Shown in pieces: positions 46,148 through 59,188 of a stretch of DNA of 64,000 nt. The position numbers were made by a program, and so were the translations under genes. Positions within the stretch are counted from its first letter, which is position 1. Each line of letters opens with the position of its first letter. Location: assembly GCA_035222895.1 (NCBI GenBank), contig JAVYIG010000091.1:902978-966977 (forward strand). The letters are read 5' to 3'. Source of the DNA: Strongylocentrotus droebachiensis. Lineage: Eukaryota; Echinodermata; Echinoidea; Camarodonta; Strongylocentrotidae. The notes below the pieces were generated by a model. It was not told the DNA's origin and ran no database searches. It was given only the letters and a program-made list of their open reading frames with translations.

Positions 46148-47028
46148 CAGTGCGTCCCAGAAAAAAAAGAAACCGAGAAGTATCGATGTTTTATCATAAC
46201 TTAATCACAACTATAATTAATGAATGATACATATTTGGAAAGCTTAGAGTCTCCTCTTTCAGTTGATTCTACTCAGATAATGCATATTTCACGCATGAGT
46301 GATTAAAAGCAATTTGAAGGAAGGAAACCAAAAAGACATTTGGCGGGCGGTATCTGAATTTCGAAGAAAAATTCATATTTCTAGAAAGTTCATTTTCTGC
46401 TCTTTCATATGATACCTCAATCAAGAAAATTGAGCCAGGAATAACAAAGTTCTGTTTGTTTAAAGTAGCCCTTACATTTTCATAATTTTAACAAACGAAT
46501 TCGTTTTCACTGGGTGCCTGCCGTAGCAAAAAGCAGATTTGACAAAAGACTTAACTCCGTTTCGTTGACAATCAGCCATGCATGAAGACTCTCGTCTACG
46601 GCTGATTGTCAACGAAACGGAGTTAAGTCTTTTGTTAATTTCGTTTATTGATACGGCAGGCAGCCAGTGAAAACGAATTCGTTTAATAAAATTATGGAAA
46701 TGCAAGGGCTACTTTAAACAAACAGAACTTTGTTATTCCTCGCTCATTTTTCCTGATTGAGGTGTCATATGAAAGGGCAGAAACTCAACTTTCTAGAAAT
46801 GTGAATTTTTCTTCGAAATTCAGATACCGCCCGCCAAATGTCTTTTTGGTTTCCTTCTTTCAAATTGCTTTTAATCACTCATGCGTGAAATATGCATTAT
46901 CTGAGTAGAATCAACTGAAAGAGGAGACTCTAAGCTTTCCAAATATGTATCATTCATTAATTATAGTTGTGATTAAGTTATGATAGAACATCGATACTTC
47001 TCGGTTTCGTTTTTTCTGGGACGCACTG
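46148..47028. mobile_element. 881-bp palindromic Tc1/mariner-type foldback, copy 2
   Basis: TA | CAGTGCGTCCCAGAAAAA ... TTTTTTCTGGGACGCACTG | TA. Same length and orientation as the copy in DUOXA intron 1 and very similar throughout. The palindrome arms are nearly complementary, and the central sequence GCCATGCATGAAGACTC is shared. Confidence 0.93.
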
Positions 47029-47486
47029 TAATTGATATAAAATGAGTCCCAGATTCGTCCCAGCATTGTGGGGACGAGAAAGATAAACGGACTATTTATT
47101 ATATAATGAACACGAATGTTTGACACACGAGTAAAAATAGTTGCTTATGTAATGATCTATATATACATCTAATTATATATTCTAACATTGTGCAATATAA
47201 TATCCTGATATTTGATCAACCTTGGGAGATGTCTTGTAGCACAGCAAACGAAAGCTTACCAAAATAGAAAGCTTACCTCTTGAAAAGAATATTTCCACCC
47301 GTGCATCATAGAATGTACCATCGCTGCATAAATTAAAATTATTACACAACTTGCATGAACGCGTATCCAGTATTCGTCTCGATGCGATTTCCAGTTTTGT
47401 ACAAACGACCTTTATTCACCCATGCGAAGAAGGTATCTACGAACTGGTTTATTCTCAACTTTAGATAACCCACTATATGAATATGA

Positions 47487-47537
47487 TGTAAGAGTTACAT
47501 GTGATGTAAGATGTTACATGTGATGTAAGATGTTACA
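47487..47537 (+). repeat. 19-bp tandem repeat, 2.5 units
   Basis: ATGTGATGTAAGATGTTAC is repeated directly. Confidence 0.85.
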
Positions 47538-49183
47538 TTATCGACATATTTTCTAATGCATAACTCAGAGCTAAAAGGAATAAACATTGTTGCATGGTGA
47601 AGAGATAACATTAATAACGCCTCGTGTGCAAAAAGACATATTGGATCGTCATGAGCGTCACGTGACCCATATACAAGAAAGCTAGTAATAGAGATGTTTA
47701 AACGTGGCAACAATGGAACAATGAAATAAATGATTAAACATATATTTCATCTTTGCTAATGTACTTGAATCAGTATAATGTCTGAGTTTATGTTTGAATA
47801 TTGGCATTCGTTGATACTTCGTCCATTTTTATTAATTTAATAATTCAGATTGGTTAGAAAATAGTAAACGCAATAAAATCATTACGACAGTGTCTTTGTT
47901 TTTAAGATTATTTTCTTTTCATGAATGTTCAAGATAACATAACATGACAAGAACATTCATAATCATTATGTGAGCCTCAATGGAAGTGTATACCTAAAAT
48001 ATCTAAAAAGAAAGGGAAAACAAATCCTCCCTGCCTCCCCCATTTTTGTGTAACAAAAGTCAATCGATCTTGCAGAAACTTGACCTATATCATCAGGCAA
48101 TCTACATGTTTTACTCTCTCATTATTTTTAATGCCATTATACATGTTTACTGTGTTTGTTTTTATAAAATATGCTTAACTCACTATAGTGCCTTATTTTG
48201 TTTCCGAATAGACAATTTTTTTAGTATATACCTAAGTTAAATTCTTATGTCATTGCTTTCTGTTTGTCTTCCGTTTGTAGGTTGAATTGAAGTTACACCA
48301 GACAATTACTGACGACGTGCCGTATGATGGTTAAATAATCATTTGTTTATGTTCGAATAATTCAAAACAAATTTACGATTTTACCAACTCTACAGAGAAC
48401 ACTTTTCATCTTAGGCGATACCACAAGGAAGGCTGACACAGTGGACAAATTAATTCAATCGTGTATGCAAGCCTTTAGATTCTGTGACTACTGTCATCCC
48501 GGTGTCAAAAACAACATTCTAGTTTTGACGCAAAAATAATATTTGTGTCTTGTTCAGTCTCACTCCATAACAATGCTCTGATGTTAAAAGAAGGAGAGCA
48601 AAGGTTTCTAGGTCTTGGGCCAGTATTGTTTAAAGGCATTGGTATTTGAAATGGATGGGAACGGCGGTTTGTGAAGGTCGAAGAGTACGTGTAGAGACAA
48701 ACTGAACACTACTACAATGGGAAGATGTTGTGAAGAGAGTGGCTCTTTGTTAGAAAGGTCTCTCTCTGAAAGGGCAAGTTCATTAGAAGAAGGTGTGTTC
48801 GGGGGTAGAGAAGGGTTTGGCTACCACTCCCAAATCCAGAGTCGTTCTTAAATTAGGCCAACTTATCCGTGATAGTAAATAAAGAAATCCATAATGTGAA
48901 ATGTAAAACGTATGTGGGGAGGATCAATTACTTCGTAGTTAGTTCATATTGTGACAAATGCATACAACAACAACAACAAATTCCCTGTATTACACATTCA
49001 TTTCATGGATCACGAAGATTATTCCATCAATTCTACCAGGAATCAAGTCTAAATTTCTGTTTAAAATAAAATTACTTATACCCAGATGGTTATGATAGAA
49101 GACATTATGAACTATCAGTGTTTCTGCTGGTTACGCCCTAGGTAGCAAGGTGTTTATGAATATAGACCGTTTTCCCTGGCCAT

Positions 49184-49416
49184 CAGGGGCGTCGCAAGAA
49201 TATTTTATATGGGGGGGGGGGCGTTGTCGGGCTAAAGTTTTACGGAAACTTTACCAACCGAAAAGCCATGATTTAAACAACAGCGATAGCAATAATAACA
49301 AAAGAAAGTGTCGTCCGATCAAACAATCGAACGAACATGTATCAACAACACAAAAGGGCAAAAACGATTCTAGAAGGTCCTTGCCCCCCCCCCCCTTTCC
49401 CATTGCGACGCCCCTA
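49184..49416. mobile_element. ~233-bp element with AGGGGCGTCGCAA inverted ends
   Basis: CAGGGGCGTCGCAAGAATAT then a G-run sits on the left. A C-run, then CCCATTGCGACGCCCCT, sits on the right. The G-tract near the left end and C-tract near the right end repeat the design of the elements at 34148 and 59099, so it may belong to the same hAT-like group. Confidence 0.75.
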
Positions 49417-49429
49417 TGGTGGCGCTGAA

Positions 49430-49556
49430 TCAAGGCTAATGGCGCACGCTCTAGTCTTTTCTTATTTCTGTGGAATAGAGAAAAAGGTTTCTAGAGGGCA
49501 GACCGAGAGCTGACTTGCATTCATCATCTGAACCAAGACTGTCGGACAGAGGCAAG
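49430..49556 (+). other. Possible untranslated first exon (hypothesis)
   Basis: The stretch ends at a good donor, GGCAAG|GTGAGT, and is less AT-rich than its surroundings. No open frame is obvious, so it would be 5' UTR. It could splice to the acceptor at 54576-54577 before the signal-peptide exon. No TATA box or start site is clear, and the left border is arbitrary. Confidence 0.2.
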
Positions 49557-49920
49557 GTGAGTGAAATGAGTCTTAGTATGTGATTATATCATTCTCTTAT
49601 CATGGTGTTATGAGTGAGGTCTAGGGAACATATCGAATAATTATGTATGAATGTGATATTTATATGAGCAAACAGTAATAATTGCAGTACATGAAATTGC
49701 AAAACGCGTTATGAATTGGAAAACGATGTGTCATCTTTTGTTCAGTTCGATTTGTAGAAGTTTTCAAGTTTTATTCAGATTCTTTTTCAGATTCAGCCAT
49801 GCGGTGCATTTATATGTCCTTTAAGATAATGAATATATTCTGAAGCGCTGAACACATCAAGCCAATTTGTTTATTAGGGTATAACATTTATTTTATGCAA
49901 TCCTGGACCCTGCACTGTAT

Positions 49921-49970
49921 CTAACCCTAACTCTACCCCTAACCCTAACCTAAACCAACCTAATACCCAA
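49921..49970 (+). repeat. Degenerate (CCCTAA)n stretch
   Basis: CTAACCCTAACTCTACCCCT and AACCCTAACCTAAACC. The stretch is too short and irregular for a telomere. A similar GGTTAGGGTTAGG stretch is at about 62023-62060. Confidence 0.8.
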
Positions 49971-50339
49971 TTTCAAACGTACACATACCCGATATGTTAG
50001 ACGCAATAAAAACCAGAACAATTGGGAATGGAGCATTTTGCCGGAAGCCTAAATTATAATAAACACCTTTTATTTCTTTCAATGATTTTTTTTGTGTGAA
50101 TCACGTGATCTGTTCCGTTGATTCGTTTGAATCAGCGTACCCTTTTAAATAATACGAAGAAATACAGTAGTTGGTCTATTGAAACCAGTGATAATCTTTT
50201 ATGCAAACATAGAGTGTATGAGTAAGCAAAATTGTGTGATATCATAAATGAACTATTTTTTCAGGATGAATTTAATAACGGGTGATGATTCCTTGGTATT
50301 TTCTTAGAGCTATGTAGGTCAGATTATGAAGCCATTGAT

Positions 50340-50460
50340 CAGGCGCGCCGGAAGCAGTTTGGGATTGGGGGGCAAACATTCCAGGGGGCTCACCTTCCAG
50401 GGGCAGTGACGTAACGAGCAAAAACGTTTGGAAGGGGAGGGGGCAGAAGAAAAATCTGCA
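50340..50460. repeat. Fragments of G-rich hAT-like repeats
   Basis: CAGGCGCGCCGGAAGCAG and CAGTGACGTAACGAGCAAAA resemble the ends CAGGCGCGGATCC and CAGTGGCGAAATGAGCAAAA of the elements at 59099 and 59189. Only the left ends are visible. Confidence 0.5.
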
Positions 50461-51231
50461 TAACCACCACCACCAATTGGCGTTTTCTGAGTTAAAACCT
50501 AATTATTCTCAAGTTGAATTAATAGAGTTCGTGTATCTTCAGGAGCTTACATGGGTAAAAAAAGTGGGGAACTATGGGTTCGATTAATGAGGAATTTTGA
50601 GCTGTTCCCCAGGCGAGTATTCCGTAGTTAAAATAAGGTAAGATTAGTGTAGAGTTCAAGGTAAACAAGACATGGATAGGCAATGTGATTTAAAGTTAGC
50701 CGATGGCACCTGTATTTCTCGATATAAGCTAGTATGCTAATTGCATAAATGAAAAGGTGGGTACATGGTACGGATGGATAGGTCTGCCTAGTTGTGCAAT
50801 TACAGCGCAATTGTTCTACCGAGGGGTCTAAAATAATATGAGAACATGTGGCAAATAAAGGTAAATCTTGGGCGGGCAAAAATACTGAATTTAAACATTT
50901 TTCATTACACATCTAGCATTACATGAAATGATATATTCTTTTGGTATCGTACCCCAACCCCTTCCCCCGGCCCCCTCCCTCCCCCACCGAGAAGAAAGTT
51001 TTAAAATATATATGTGTCAATTTTCGCTAAAAGTGACCATTATGACAGCAACACAAATTGCGATGGCCCTTAGACGGTATTCGTAGACTAGACACATATA
51101 ATATAAAACGAAATCCTAAATTATGATGATGATGTGAATATAATGCTCCGTGATAAAAACAATAAATAACATATAAATAAATATAAAAACATAAATGAAA
51201 ACTTGGGTGAATTCTAAATGGAAACAAACCT

Positions 51232-51742
51232 ACACCATTAAACTTCAAGCTCACTCACACATGATATAGTGTGACACTTTCAGGGCTATACTTATTATTT
51301 CAAGTCCATATACAAACGGCAACAGCTTCATTATTAAATGTAAGTTCTTCTCACGTAAATCATTGGTCTGGAAACAATTATTTGCCCATTGTTGTATATT
51401 GTATTACGTTTTCACTAACGATGAATTTACATTGTAATGCAATTTTCAGGTTTCCCAGGTTTATTTAGGACAATAGAAGATTGATATTGTTTAGTTGTTC
51501 GATAACATCACTCAGTTTGATTTGATTGGAGATATATCTCTTTAATGAAATAGTGTAAAGGCTATATAGTCTCAAACATACATACACCATTAAACTTCAA
51601 GCTCACTCACACATGATGAATTGCGACACTTTCAGGGCTACTTATTATTGTAAGTCCAAACGGCAACAGCTTCATTATTAAATATAAGTTCTTCTCACTG
51701 AAATCATTGGTCTGGAAACAATTATTTGCCCATTGTTGTATA
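51232..51742 (+). repeat. Direct repeat pair of ~160 bp, 351 bp apart
   Basis: 51232-51398 and 51583-51742 share ACACCATTAAACTTCAAGCT, CTTTCAGGGCTA, AAACGGCAACAGCTTCATTA and GGTCTGGAAACAATTATTTG. Copy 2 has small deletions. The ~185-bp spacer is unrelated, so this is a local duplication. Confidence 0.9.
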
Positions 51743-53320
51743 CCATACAACATTTTTTTTAACGATGAATATACATTTTCACGAAAACCATACTTGTCAT
51801 TTGTTACATTTGTTATATGATACTAAAGAAAATCGTTAGCTTATCGATAGGATAATGTGAAGTACTTGTCACATTAAAAAACATCATTACGTGCTATTAT
51901 TAATCGGACTAGACATTTAAAATGTACGAAAGACGTACTATACACTTTTGCCAACAAGCAAGTTTTTTAACAAAGAATCCAGAAATTGAACAACATTGCA
52001 TAGTTTAGTCAGGACAGAGTAAAAGATGCTTTCAACTTCATTGATGATCGTTTTTACCGACTTACAATCGACACTGAACTTGAATTGAAACACCTCTTGT
52101 TACTATGTTTATACTATTGTGGGCGGATATCTTCTATTGTCTCCTAATTCTCTTGTTGTGTATCTATTTTCAATCTCCTTATTTATCCCCCATCTTATAT
52201 ACATCTTTTCTGTATATCTATTTATTCGTTCTGTATGTGTATTTATATAATCTATTTCTTTTTTTTTCTCTTCAGAAAGTGTCCCTGAAATAAATTATAT
52301 AACTGTAGATTATATTTCAGCTGTTATGTGCTCCCAAACCAATTTTATATAATCTGAAATAATGTTAAATCACAATAGGATAAAGCAACATACTCTTAGG
52401 ACTGTTCGAAATGTTTTACTGATTTTGGAAGGAAGGTTAGGCTATAATTATGAATAATGAAAATCCTTTCGAATTTTAAGGGATTAGAGAAAAGGGGAAA
52501 TATGTAGGAGAGAGAGAGAAAAAGAAATAATCATAATGTATAATATGATATACTGTATATCTCAATGATATCAATACAACATCGCAGGGACATGTGAACG
52601 GTAAACAATATCAATGGAGTTGACAAGCTCTGATAACATTTCTGTGAAGTAGCCTTCTGTATATAATCTTAGATCTATATCTGCATGTTATCAATAAAAA
52701 ACAAAACAAAAAAAATCGCGGCGACATGTGGACAGTAAACAACATCCTTTCAAATGGAGTTGAGAAGGTGCCTAGAGTGTAAACGAACACACCCTTCAGC
52801 AGTGTTCAATTAATAAAATGCGTGGAACATCATTTTCATAATATCATACTGACGTAAATAGGTCATTCCTTTTCTGATTACTCATTCGACAGTGGGATAT
52901 TGAAGATAGAAGTTAAAACTCTGATTATGGTCATGAAATTGTTTATCAAGCTGTTTTAGAATGAAATGATTTAGGAATATCCCCGAAAGAACAAGAAAAG
53001 TTAGAAACCTTTAATGGAGGTAAAATTCATTTCTCTTCAAGTTTGATAATAATAATAATAAGAAGAATTCCATTTATATTATGGATAATATAATGAACTA
53101 AATAATTATTTATATGTTTATACAGTCATAACTATCGATTATAAAATGAGGTCCATACCATTTTCAACAAGCAAACAGATTTGCTCTTAAGAATCTTATC
53201 TGATTTTTTTGTCTTGTATTATAAAATATGTTTTAATTTAATGTTTTTGAAAAATTCGATGCTTTTGGGCATGCAGGCATTTGGCATTGCAGATTAAATA
53301 ACGTTGACAAGAGAAATCCG

Positions 53321-53904
53321 TGTTTTATCTCCTATGAAAATTCTGAGCAGACATAAATTAAGTACATCAACATACTATTCATGAAAGACTTTTGTTAAGG
53401 TCGTCAATATCATCTTATAGATGAATAATCTAAAAAAGGATTCCTTTATCCTACTAGAATGATTTTCATCTTGCATTCATTATTTGTTAAATGAGGCAAA
53501 CTCGGCATACAGGTGGCTGAAGTGTAAAAAGTTACGATGTTTTGGGCAAATTGTATAGTTTGCAGAGCGCCACTGCCTTCCCCGCCCCTGCCATCCCTAT
53601 AAGGCCTCTCGTCTTTTAAAAACAGTCTGACATACAAAATGTAACCCTGTTTTATCTCCTATGAAAATTCTGAGCAGACATATGAAGTACACCAACATAC
53701 TATTCATGAAATACTTTTGTTAAGTTCGTTAATATCATCTTATAGACGAATAATCTAAAAAGGTTTTCCTTTATCCTACTAGAATATTTTCCATCTTGCA
53801 TTCATTATTTGTTAATGAGGCAAACAAAAAAGCGCCCCTGGCCTCCTAAGGCCTTTCCTGAAGCTCCTCGTCTTTTAAAACAGTCTGACCTACAAATGTA
53901 ACCA
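53321..53904 (+). repeat. Tandem duplication, ~327- and ~257-bp units
   Basis: Both units (53321-53647 and 53648-53904) start TGTTTTATCTCCTATGAAAA and end CAGTCTGACxTACAAA-TGTAAC. Unit 2 lacks about 65 bases after GAGGCAAAC. No gene spans the junction. Confidence 0.9.
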
Positions 53905-54103
53905 CGTAAATGCCCTTGATGAATAATTTCTATATTATGAAACCTTTGATTGAGGATAATATTATCGCACTCAATATCAAACTCCTCGACCATGAAGACT
54001 GACTTTCTTCCAATTCATCGGTGTGATATAAACCAGGGTAAAGGTGTTGATATTGCCAGTCATCTTGGTTTGAGGTCCATCAAATTATGATCTGCTCAAG
54101 TTG

Positions 54104-54170
54104 ACTCTTCTATTCAGATAGCAGGAGCAGATTCTATTCAGATAGCAGGAGCAGATTCTATTCAGATTAT
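54104..54170 (+). repeat. 24-bp tandem repeat, about 2.7 units
   Basis: TCTATTCAGATAGCAGGAGC + AGAT is repeated directly. Confidence 0.9.
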
Positions 54171-54584
54171 AGCAAGGATGACAAAATATTTGCAGGGTCC
54201 ACAGCATGCCCAGGGAGAACATAAACCTCATCTTTAGAAAGCATTGCACGAGCGATTTCCTTTAGTCACAAAACATTCTTTTGATAGATGACTCTAAACA
54301 GCGGGGGTGTTTAGAATCAAGGGTGTGTGTGTGTGTGTATTGGGTTTTTACAGACGTGTATCAATCAGATATGATTATTTACGTCTGGGGACCGACCTTT
54401 AAACGTCACCATCCGAAAGACGTGACTCAGTTTCGAACCTGCGTCCTCGGCTGAATCAGTTTGTAACTTCCACTGTTAGCTGGATTACAGAAAAGGGAAT
54501 ACGATCAACTATAGTCTCCCGTCAAACACTGATTTTTAATATCACTACCTATCACTCTCCACTCTTATACCAGACAGTCAACGC

Positions 54585-54696
54585 ATGCCTTTGTCGGAGA
54601 TCGTAGTGACGACGAGGACGGTGATAATGACGATGACGAAGCAAGATAGGTTTATATTCCTTGTGATCATTTCACTGATTGCCTTCTTAGCACCAG
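54585..54696 (+). CDS. Possible first coding exon encoding a signal peptide or membrane anchor
   Basis: A candidate acceptor at 54576-54577 (CCAGACAG) precedes ATG 54585. The exon encodes 37 codons and a split Gly and ends at a strong donor, CACCAG|GTAAGT. Residues FIFLVIISLIAFLAPG form a hydrophobic core after the charged KQDR, as in a signal peptide. Translation might instead start at the internal ATGs (MTMTKQDR). I cannot identify the protein or a following exon in the window. It lies divergently to DUOXA, which makes a DUOX start one speculative possibility (see findings). A chance frame is not excluded. Confidence 0.35.
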
Positions 54697-57544
54697 GTAA
54701 GTCATCACGAAAAACACACCTTTTCTCACAATTTATTGACACACAGGTCATGGTCCGACTATGGATCCTATTTTCTGATGAATTTTCAATACCATTTGAA
54801 ACGAACATTTGAACATGTAAAATCTTAATGATCGACGATGTGATGAGTCAAATGAAGAAGAAAATCTAATTTCAAAAGAATTTCATGCCTCCTTGGAAGA
54901 GGAAAAGCTAAATCGGCTCAGAACCGTAGTGATGTCAACCCGATTTGAACCCGATTCGGCTTTTATTCTTACCAGAAAACTTTAATGCACACAAATTGTG
55001 ACTGTTAGTGTGCTTATCAATATTTAGAAGCTGAATCAGGAAGATGGTGTTTAATTAGATTAGTAAAATTAACATTTTTTTCGAAAATTAGATCGCAGGA
55101 CAATCGCGTAGTGTACTTTGGGCTCTCAAAGTAAAGTGCAGTTTACATTATCATGTGTCATATGAATTGATTAAATTGAGGGCAAAGAATATTCATGAAG
55201 GCAAATAAAACTTATGGACACTTTACGAATTCTCAAATGTTAAGCTTTTGATCAGTATCGCATAAACCCGGTATATATACGACATTAAGAATACCATTAT
55301 GACCCGTACTTACTTTGAAGAATTGTTTAGAGTTCCAAACGTTTCTAAAGATGCAAACCATTACTTTGTATATCTTTAAAATTTGATTTGTATAAGTTTA
55401 ATTGTTAATCTATACATTATATTCATTATTTAATACATTTCAAAAAGCAACTTAAGGCAATTTCAATTAATTGCCTTACACGTCATCTTTTAAATTTTGT
55501 GAACATCACAATGACAGATTATGAAATCTTGGTTTCTATGGGACATACAATGAGTGTTATATTGTATAGAACTTGCATTTCAGTTGATTTTTTGGAAGAA
55601 GTTGTGGCACAAGATTAATGCAAAAGTATACAAATCATGTGGACGCTATAGGCCTATATGCACTGGAATTAACATTGTATTTAGCCAATTAGGTGCTCGA
55701 TTTAGCCTTTACAGTTAAAATTGATCACATTGAACATTAGAAGATGGCACATTCAATTTTACTTCTTATTTATTTGTATGAAGAAGAGAAATGAGAGAAA
55801 CGCATTGTAACCAAGTGAGCCAAACATATAATTGTTTCTTTGTCATTCTGACATTATCCAATAAAGTACCATGTGGGGGGCTAAATATCATTATATAAAA
55901 ATATTAGTCTCTCATCATGATAACTTGTATTATCGATGGTGTTGATTTGAAAATCTAATGCTTAGATTGAGTATTTAAAGCAGTATCTAACTTCTTAATT
56001 GAAGTGTTTTAAGTCTGCACGAGTCCATCTTGATATATTTCTTCAGTTCTAATCTGGATTACAAGTTGTATCACATGTGCACATTCAACACACAAGTGGA
56101 GCTGTACGATAAGCAAACACGTTATCATGTGGGCCTTTACAATGATGTAAACCGCAAAGAAAAAAGGAGAGAAATGGAAAGAAAATAGAGTATTCACAAA
56201 AAGAGACATTTGAAAAAGAATCATCATGAAATAATATTTTCCTTGTTCATAGCAATTGAACTGGTCTGCTATTAAGGGTTGGTGAATTTTTTAAATAAAC
56301 TTCATTTTATTCTGTGTAGGAAGGATGATAGTTATGCAAGAACACAATCATCCCTTAATTCGCTCTTGGTGACGTCACCTCATAATCATTCAAAAAGGTT
56401 CTCTAAAATGACCCCCTATTTACGGACCTTCAAGGGCATTTTTCATGAATCATGCTGCCTGAAAACTGGTAAACAAAATGTGATCTATATAATAACAACA
56501 AAACCCATTTGTGCTCAGCGCGTATTTTTTTTTACAAATGTACCCTTCACGGCATGTTGTTCTAGTATGTTATTCTTGTAGCAAGTTCCTCCCCGAAAGA
56601 ATGACCTATTTTCGTAAACTTTGTTATTCTTTGAAGAAATAACCTAATTTTTATTCAAATTCGTGAACCTTGAAAAATGTGCACATCATCCCTATTAAAA
56701 CACAAAATGTTATCGCAAAATGTCTATCTATCATGCGTGCACGATGTCATAATTATGAAATGACACATCCGGAACTCATACGCAGACAGGAATAGCATGT
56801 TTGGAAAAGCCCTGGAACAGGAAAAGACCGCCTTCTGTGATTTTGCAGGAAACGGTGACATAAATACGACAACAAAAAAAGAGACGGAAAATATGTTTTT
56901 TGTACATAGCTACAGTTTGGACGAGTTTTTAATGTCATGACAATCCTATTTATGAAATGGATATTAGTGCATGATCTCCTCTCTAATACTGGTATAATAA
57001 TAAGGAAATTAACAGTGATAGCAAATATATTAGTGTTGTACCAAGAGAAACCCATTCGCATATTAAACCTTGCTGGTTTTTATAATACCCATTGATCTAG
57101 TTTTGCTTGTATTGTACTTCAAAGAAAAAAAAGATATATGTGCTTTATTTGATTAGCAAGTTTTCCCTTTGTCATCTTGCTTTTGAGTTGCCTCTATGCC
57201 AACACGGTTACTGTTCATGTTTTATATTCCAAAACTTTGTAAAATGTTACAAAAAAAGGCCTGGAAGAAGAAAAAAAAACTTTGAACTAATGAAAGAAAA
57301 AAATATATTTGTGCAGCGAGGAACCTAAAATTGGAGCGTGAACAACACACAGTTGATTAGCAATATTCAACAGATGGAGGTGAATCCCTTCACCAGAAAG
57401 CCACGTCATATATTTGCATTCTTTTGAAATGAGATACCTTTTGGTAGTACCCTCATGACACCATAACAAAAATGAGAATACTGAATGGAAAGCGATAGGT
57501 GAGGTAAATGGTTTACTAGGTATATATGAGGCGCTGTTTGTAAA

Positions 57545-57840
57545 CTTATTATTTAGACAAATTATATGTTATATAATCATTATTTAACAAATAATAACCA
57601 TTATTTACATATAATGCAAGAAAATGTACATTTTTATTTGTATATAATTCTTAACATATTTTTATTATTTATAAATAATTACAATTCATACTTCATTATT
57701 TATAAATAATTACAATTCACACTTTCATTATTTATATATAATGAAAAGCGTATTTCCATTATATATATATATAATTGCCATTATTTATAAATAATTACAA
57801 TTCACACTTTCATTATTTATATATAATGAAAAGCGTATTT
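57545..57840. repeat. AT-rich palindromic repeats leading into the minisatellite
   Basis: CATTATTTATAAATAATTAC, AATTCACACTTTCATT and ATTATATATATATATAAT recur with variation. They appear to be older, diverged relatives of the adjacent 32-bp unit. Confidence 0.8.
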
Positions 57841-58185
57841 CCATTATATAATATATAATGAAAAGCACATTTCCATTATATAATATATAATGAAAAGCCA
57901 TTTCCATTATATAATATATAATGAAAAGCACATTTCCATTATATAATATATAATGAAAAGCGTATTTCCATTATATAATATATAATGAAAAGTACATTCC
58001 ATTATATAATATATAATGAAAAGCACATTTCAATTATATAATATATAATGAAAGGCGTATTTCCATTATATAATATATAATGAAAAGCACGTTTCCATTA
58101 TATAATATATAATGAACAGCGCATTTTCCATTATATAATATATAATGAAAAGCGCATTTCCATTATATATTAAATAATGATTGTG
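57841..58185. repeat. 32-bp AT-rich minisatellite with palindromic core, 10+ units
   Basis: The unit is CCATTATATAATATATAATG + AAAAGCACATTT. The core CATTATATAATATATAATG is close to self-complementary, so every unit can form a hairpin. Ten units are nearly identical, with variation confined to AAAAGC(A/G)(C/T)ATTT, and a partial eleventh ends at about 58185. Confidence 0.95.
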
Positions 58186-59188
58186 TATGCAAATTTAAAT
58201 GGTTGGTAACGCCCATAATATGAATATTCATGAGCTTGACTGCTATTATTTACCTCTATTCCAGGCACCTTTCCATTTTGTGTTTTTTGTGCATTCTTAT
58301 CAGAAATCCTACGTGCGGTAAATAAGTCTCTGTATCACTATTCTCCTTCTTATTTGTATGCAGATTTGGGTATAATGATTGATAACTGTAATCATCCTCA
58401 TTATTTTAATAAGAAATTTTTCTATCTGTGATGGAAGTTATTATGTACGATTGCCTGATCTGAAGACAAGACTTTCGCTGCATGCATATTTAATGTATGA
58501 CGTCACCCACACAGAGTGAGGGCTCGAGGTTTTCTTTAAAAGTTTGATGGTGAGTACAGCTGTAATTACGTTCAAATCTCGTAAATTGAATCATATTTAT
58601 AAGCATATCTGCTGTAGGTATGAATCTGCTGATTTGTCTGTACATTATGAAGTGGTTTAAAATGGTTATATCTGATGAATTTAGGAGTAATGTACACTCG
58701 TACTTTTGATTCTTTATTTATCGTCGTGAGAAATATTTCAGCTCGACTGCCATCGTCACTCCTTGATCCTTGGCCCAAACTTTCGGGCGAGACCCTCTCT
58801 GAAAATTAGATACGAGTATAGGGTCTATAGGCAGATCACTTCACTAGCGGTAGCTGCATCGATGATCCAAGCTTTTTGTTACTTTTACATGTAGGTCCAA
58901 CTGTTGAATAAATACTTTCATAGTTGGGTCAGAAGAAAGTTAATAGCTAACACTAAAAAGCATGGTCACAGTTGACATGAGTTGTGAACAAGCGCCAAAA
59001 TTTGGACCAGATACCGAGATAGTTAGACGAGTACGAGAGTAGAAAATTTGAGGCCTTGGCCTACAGACCAGTAAATAATTGGACTACATGCATGTGAACA
59101 GGCGCGGATCCAGGATTTCTTAGGGGGGGGGGGCCAAATTTGAAATTATGCAAGCCAAATATTTGTACGTAATAGTGACACGGGTGCG

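Larger units (their letters stand above)
31760..49429. other. Repeat-rich intergenic region
   Basis: I find no host exon upstream of DUOXA up to about 49.4 kb. The interval holds the LINE, the paired TWA-flanked foldbacks, the second 881-bp palindrome, tandem duplications, SINEs and simple repeats listed separately. The remaining stretches, about 31.8-32.7, 33.2-34.1, 34.7-35.1, 35.9-36.4, 38.1-38.5 and 47.1-49.1 kb, show no structure I can name. The first of these should contain the DUOXA promoter, but no clear TATA box is visible. Confidence 0.6.

Noticed and set aside
47258..47340. Minus-strand ATG followed by 15 codons and a GTAAGC donor near 47275
   Set aside because: The frame is short with no recognisable protein, no supported partner exon and no clear acceptor before DUOXA exon 1 to join to.
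49921..49970. Telomere-like CCCTAA repeats
   Set aside because: About 50 degenerate bases within ordinary sequence. This does not mark a chromosome end; similar short tracts occur at 62 kb.
58265..58317. Short open stretch with acceptor-like and donor-like ends after the 54585 exon
   Set aside because: Only 53 bases. The phase fits by chance with a probability of about one in three, and the encoded residues show no family signal.
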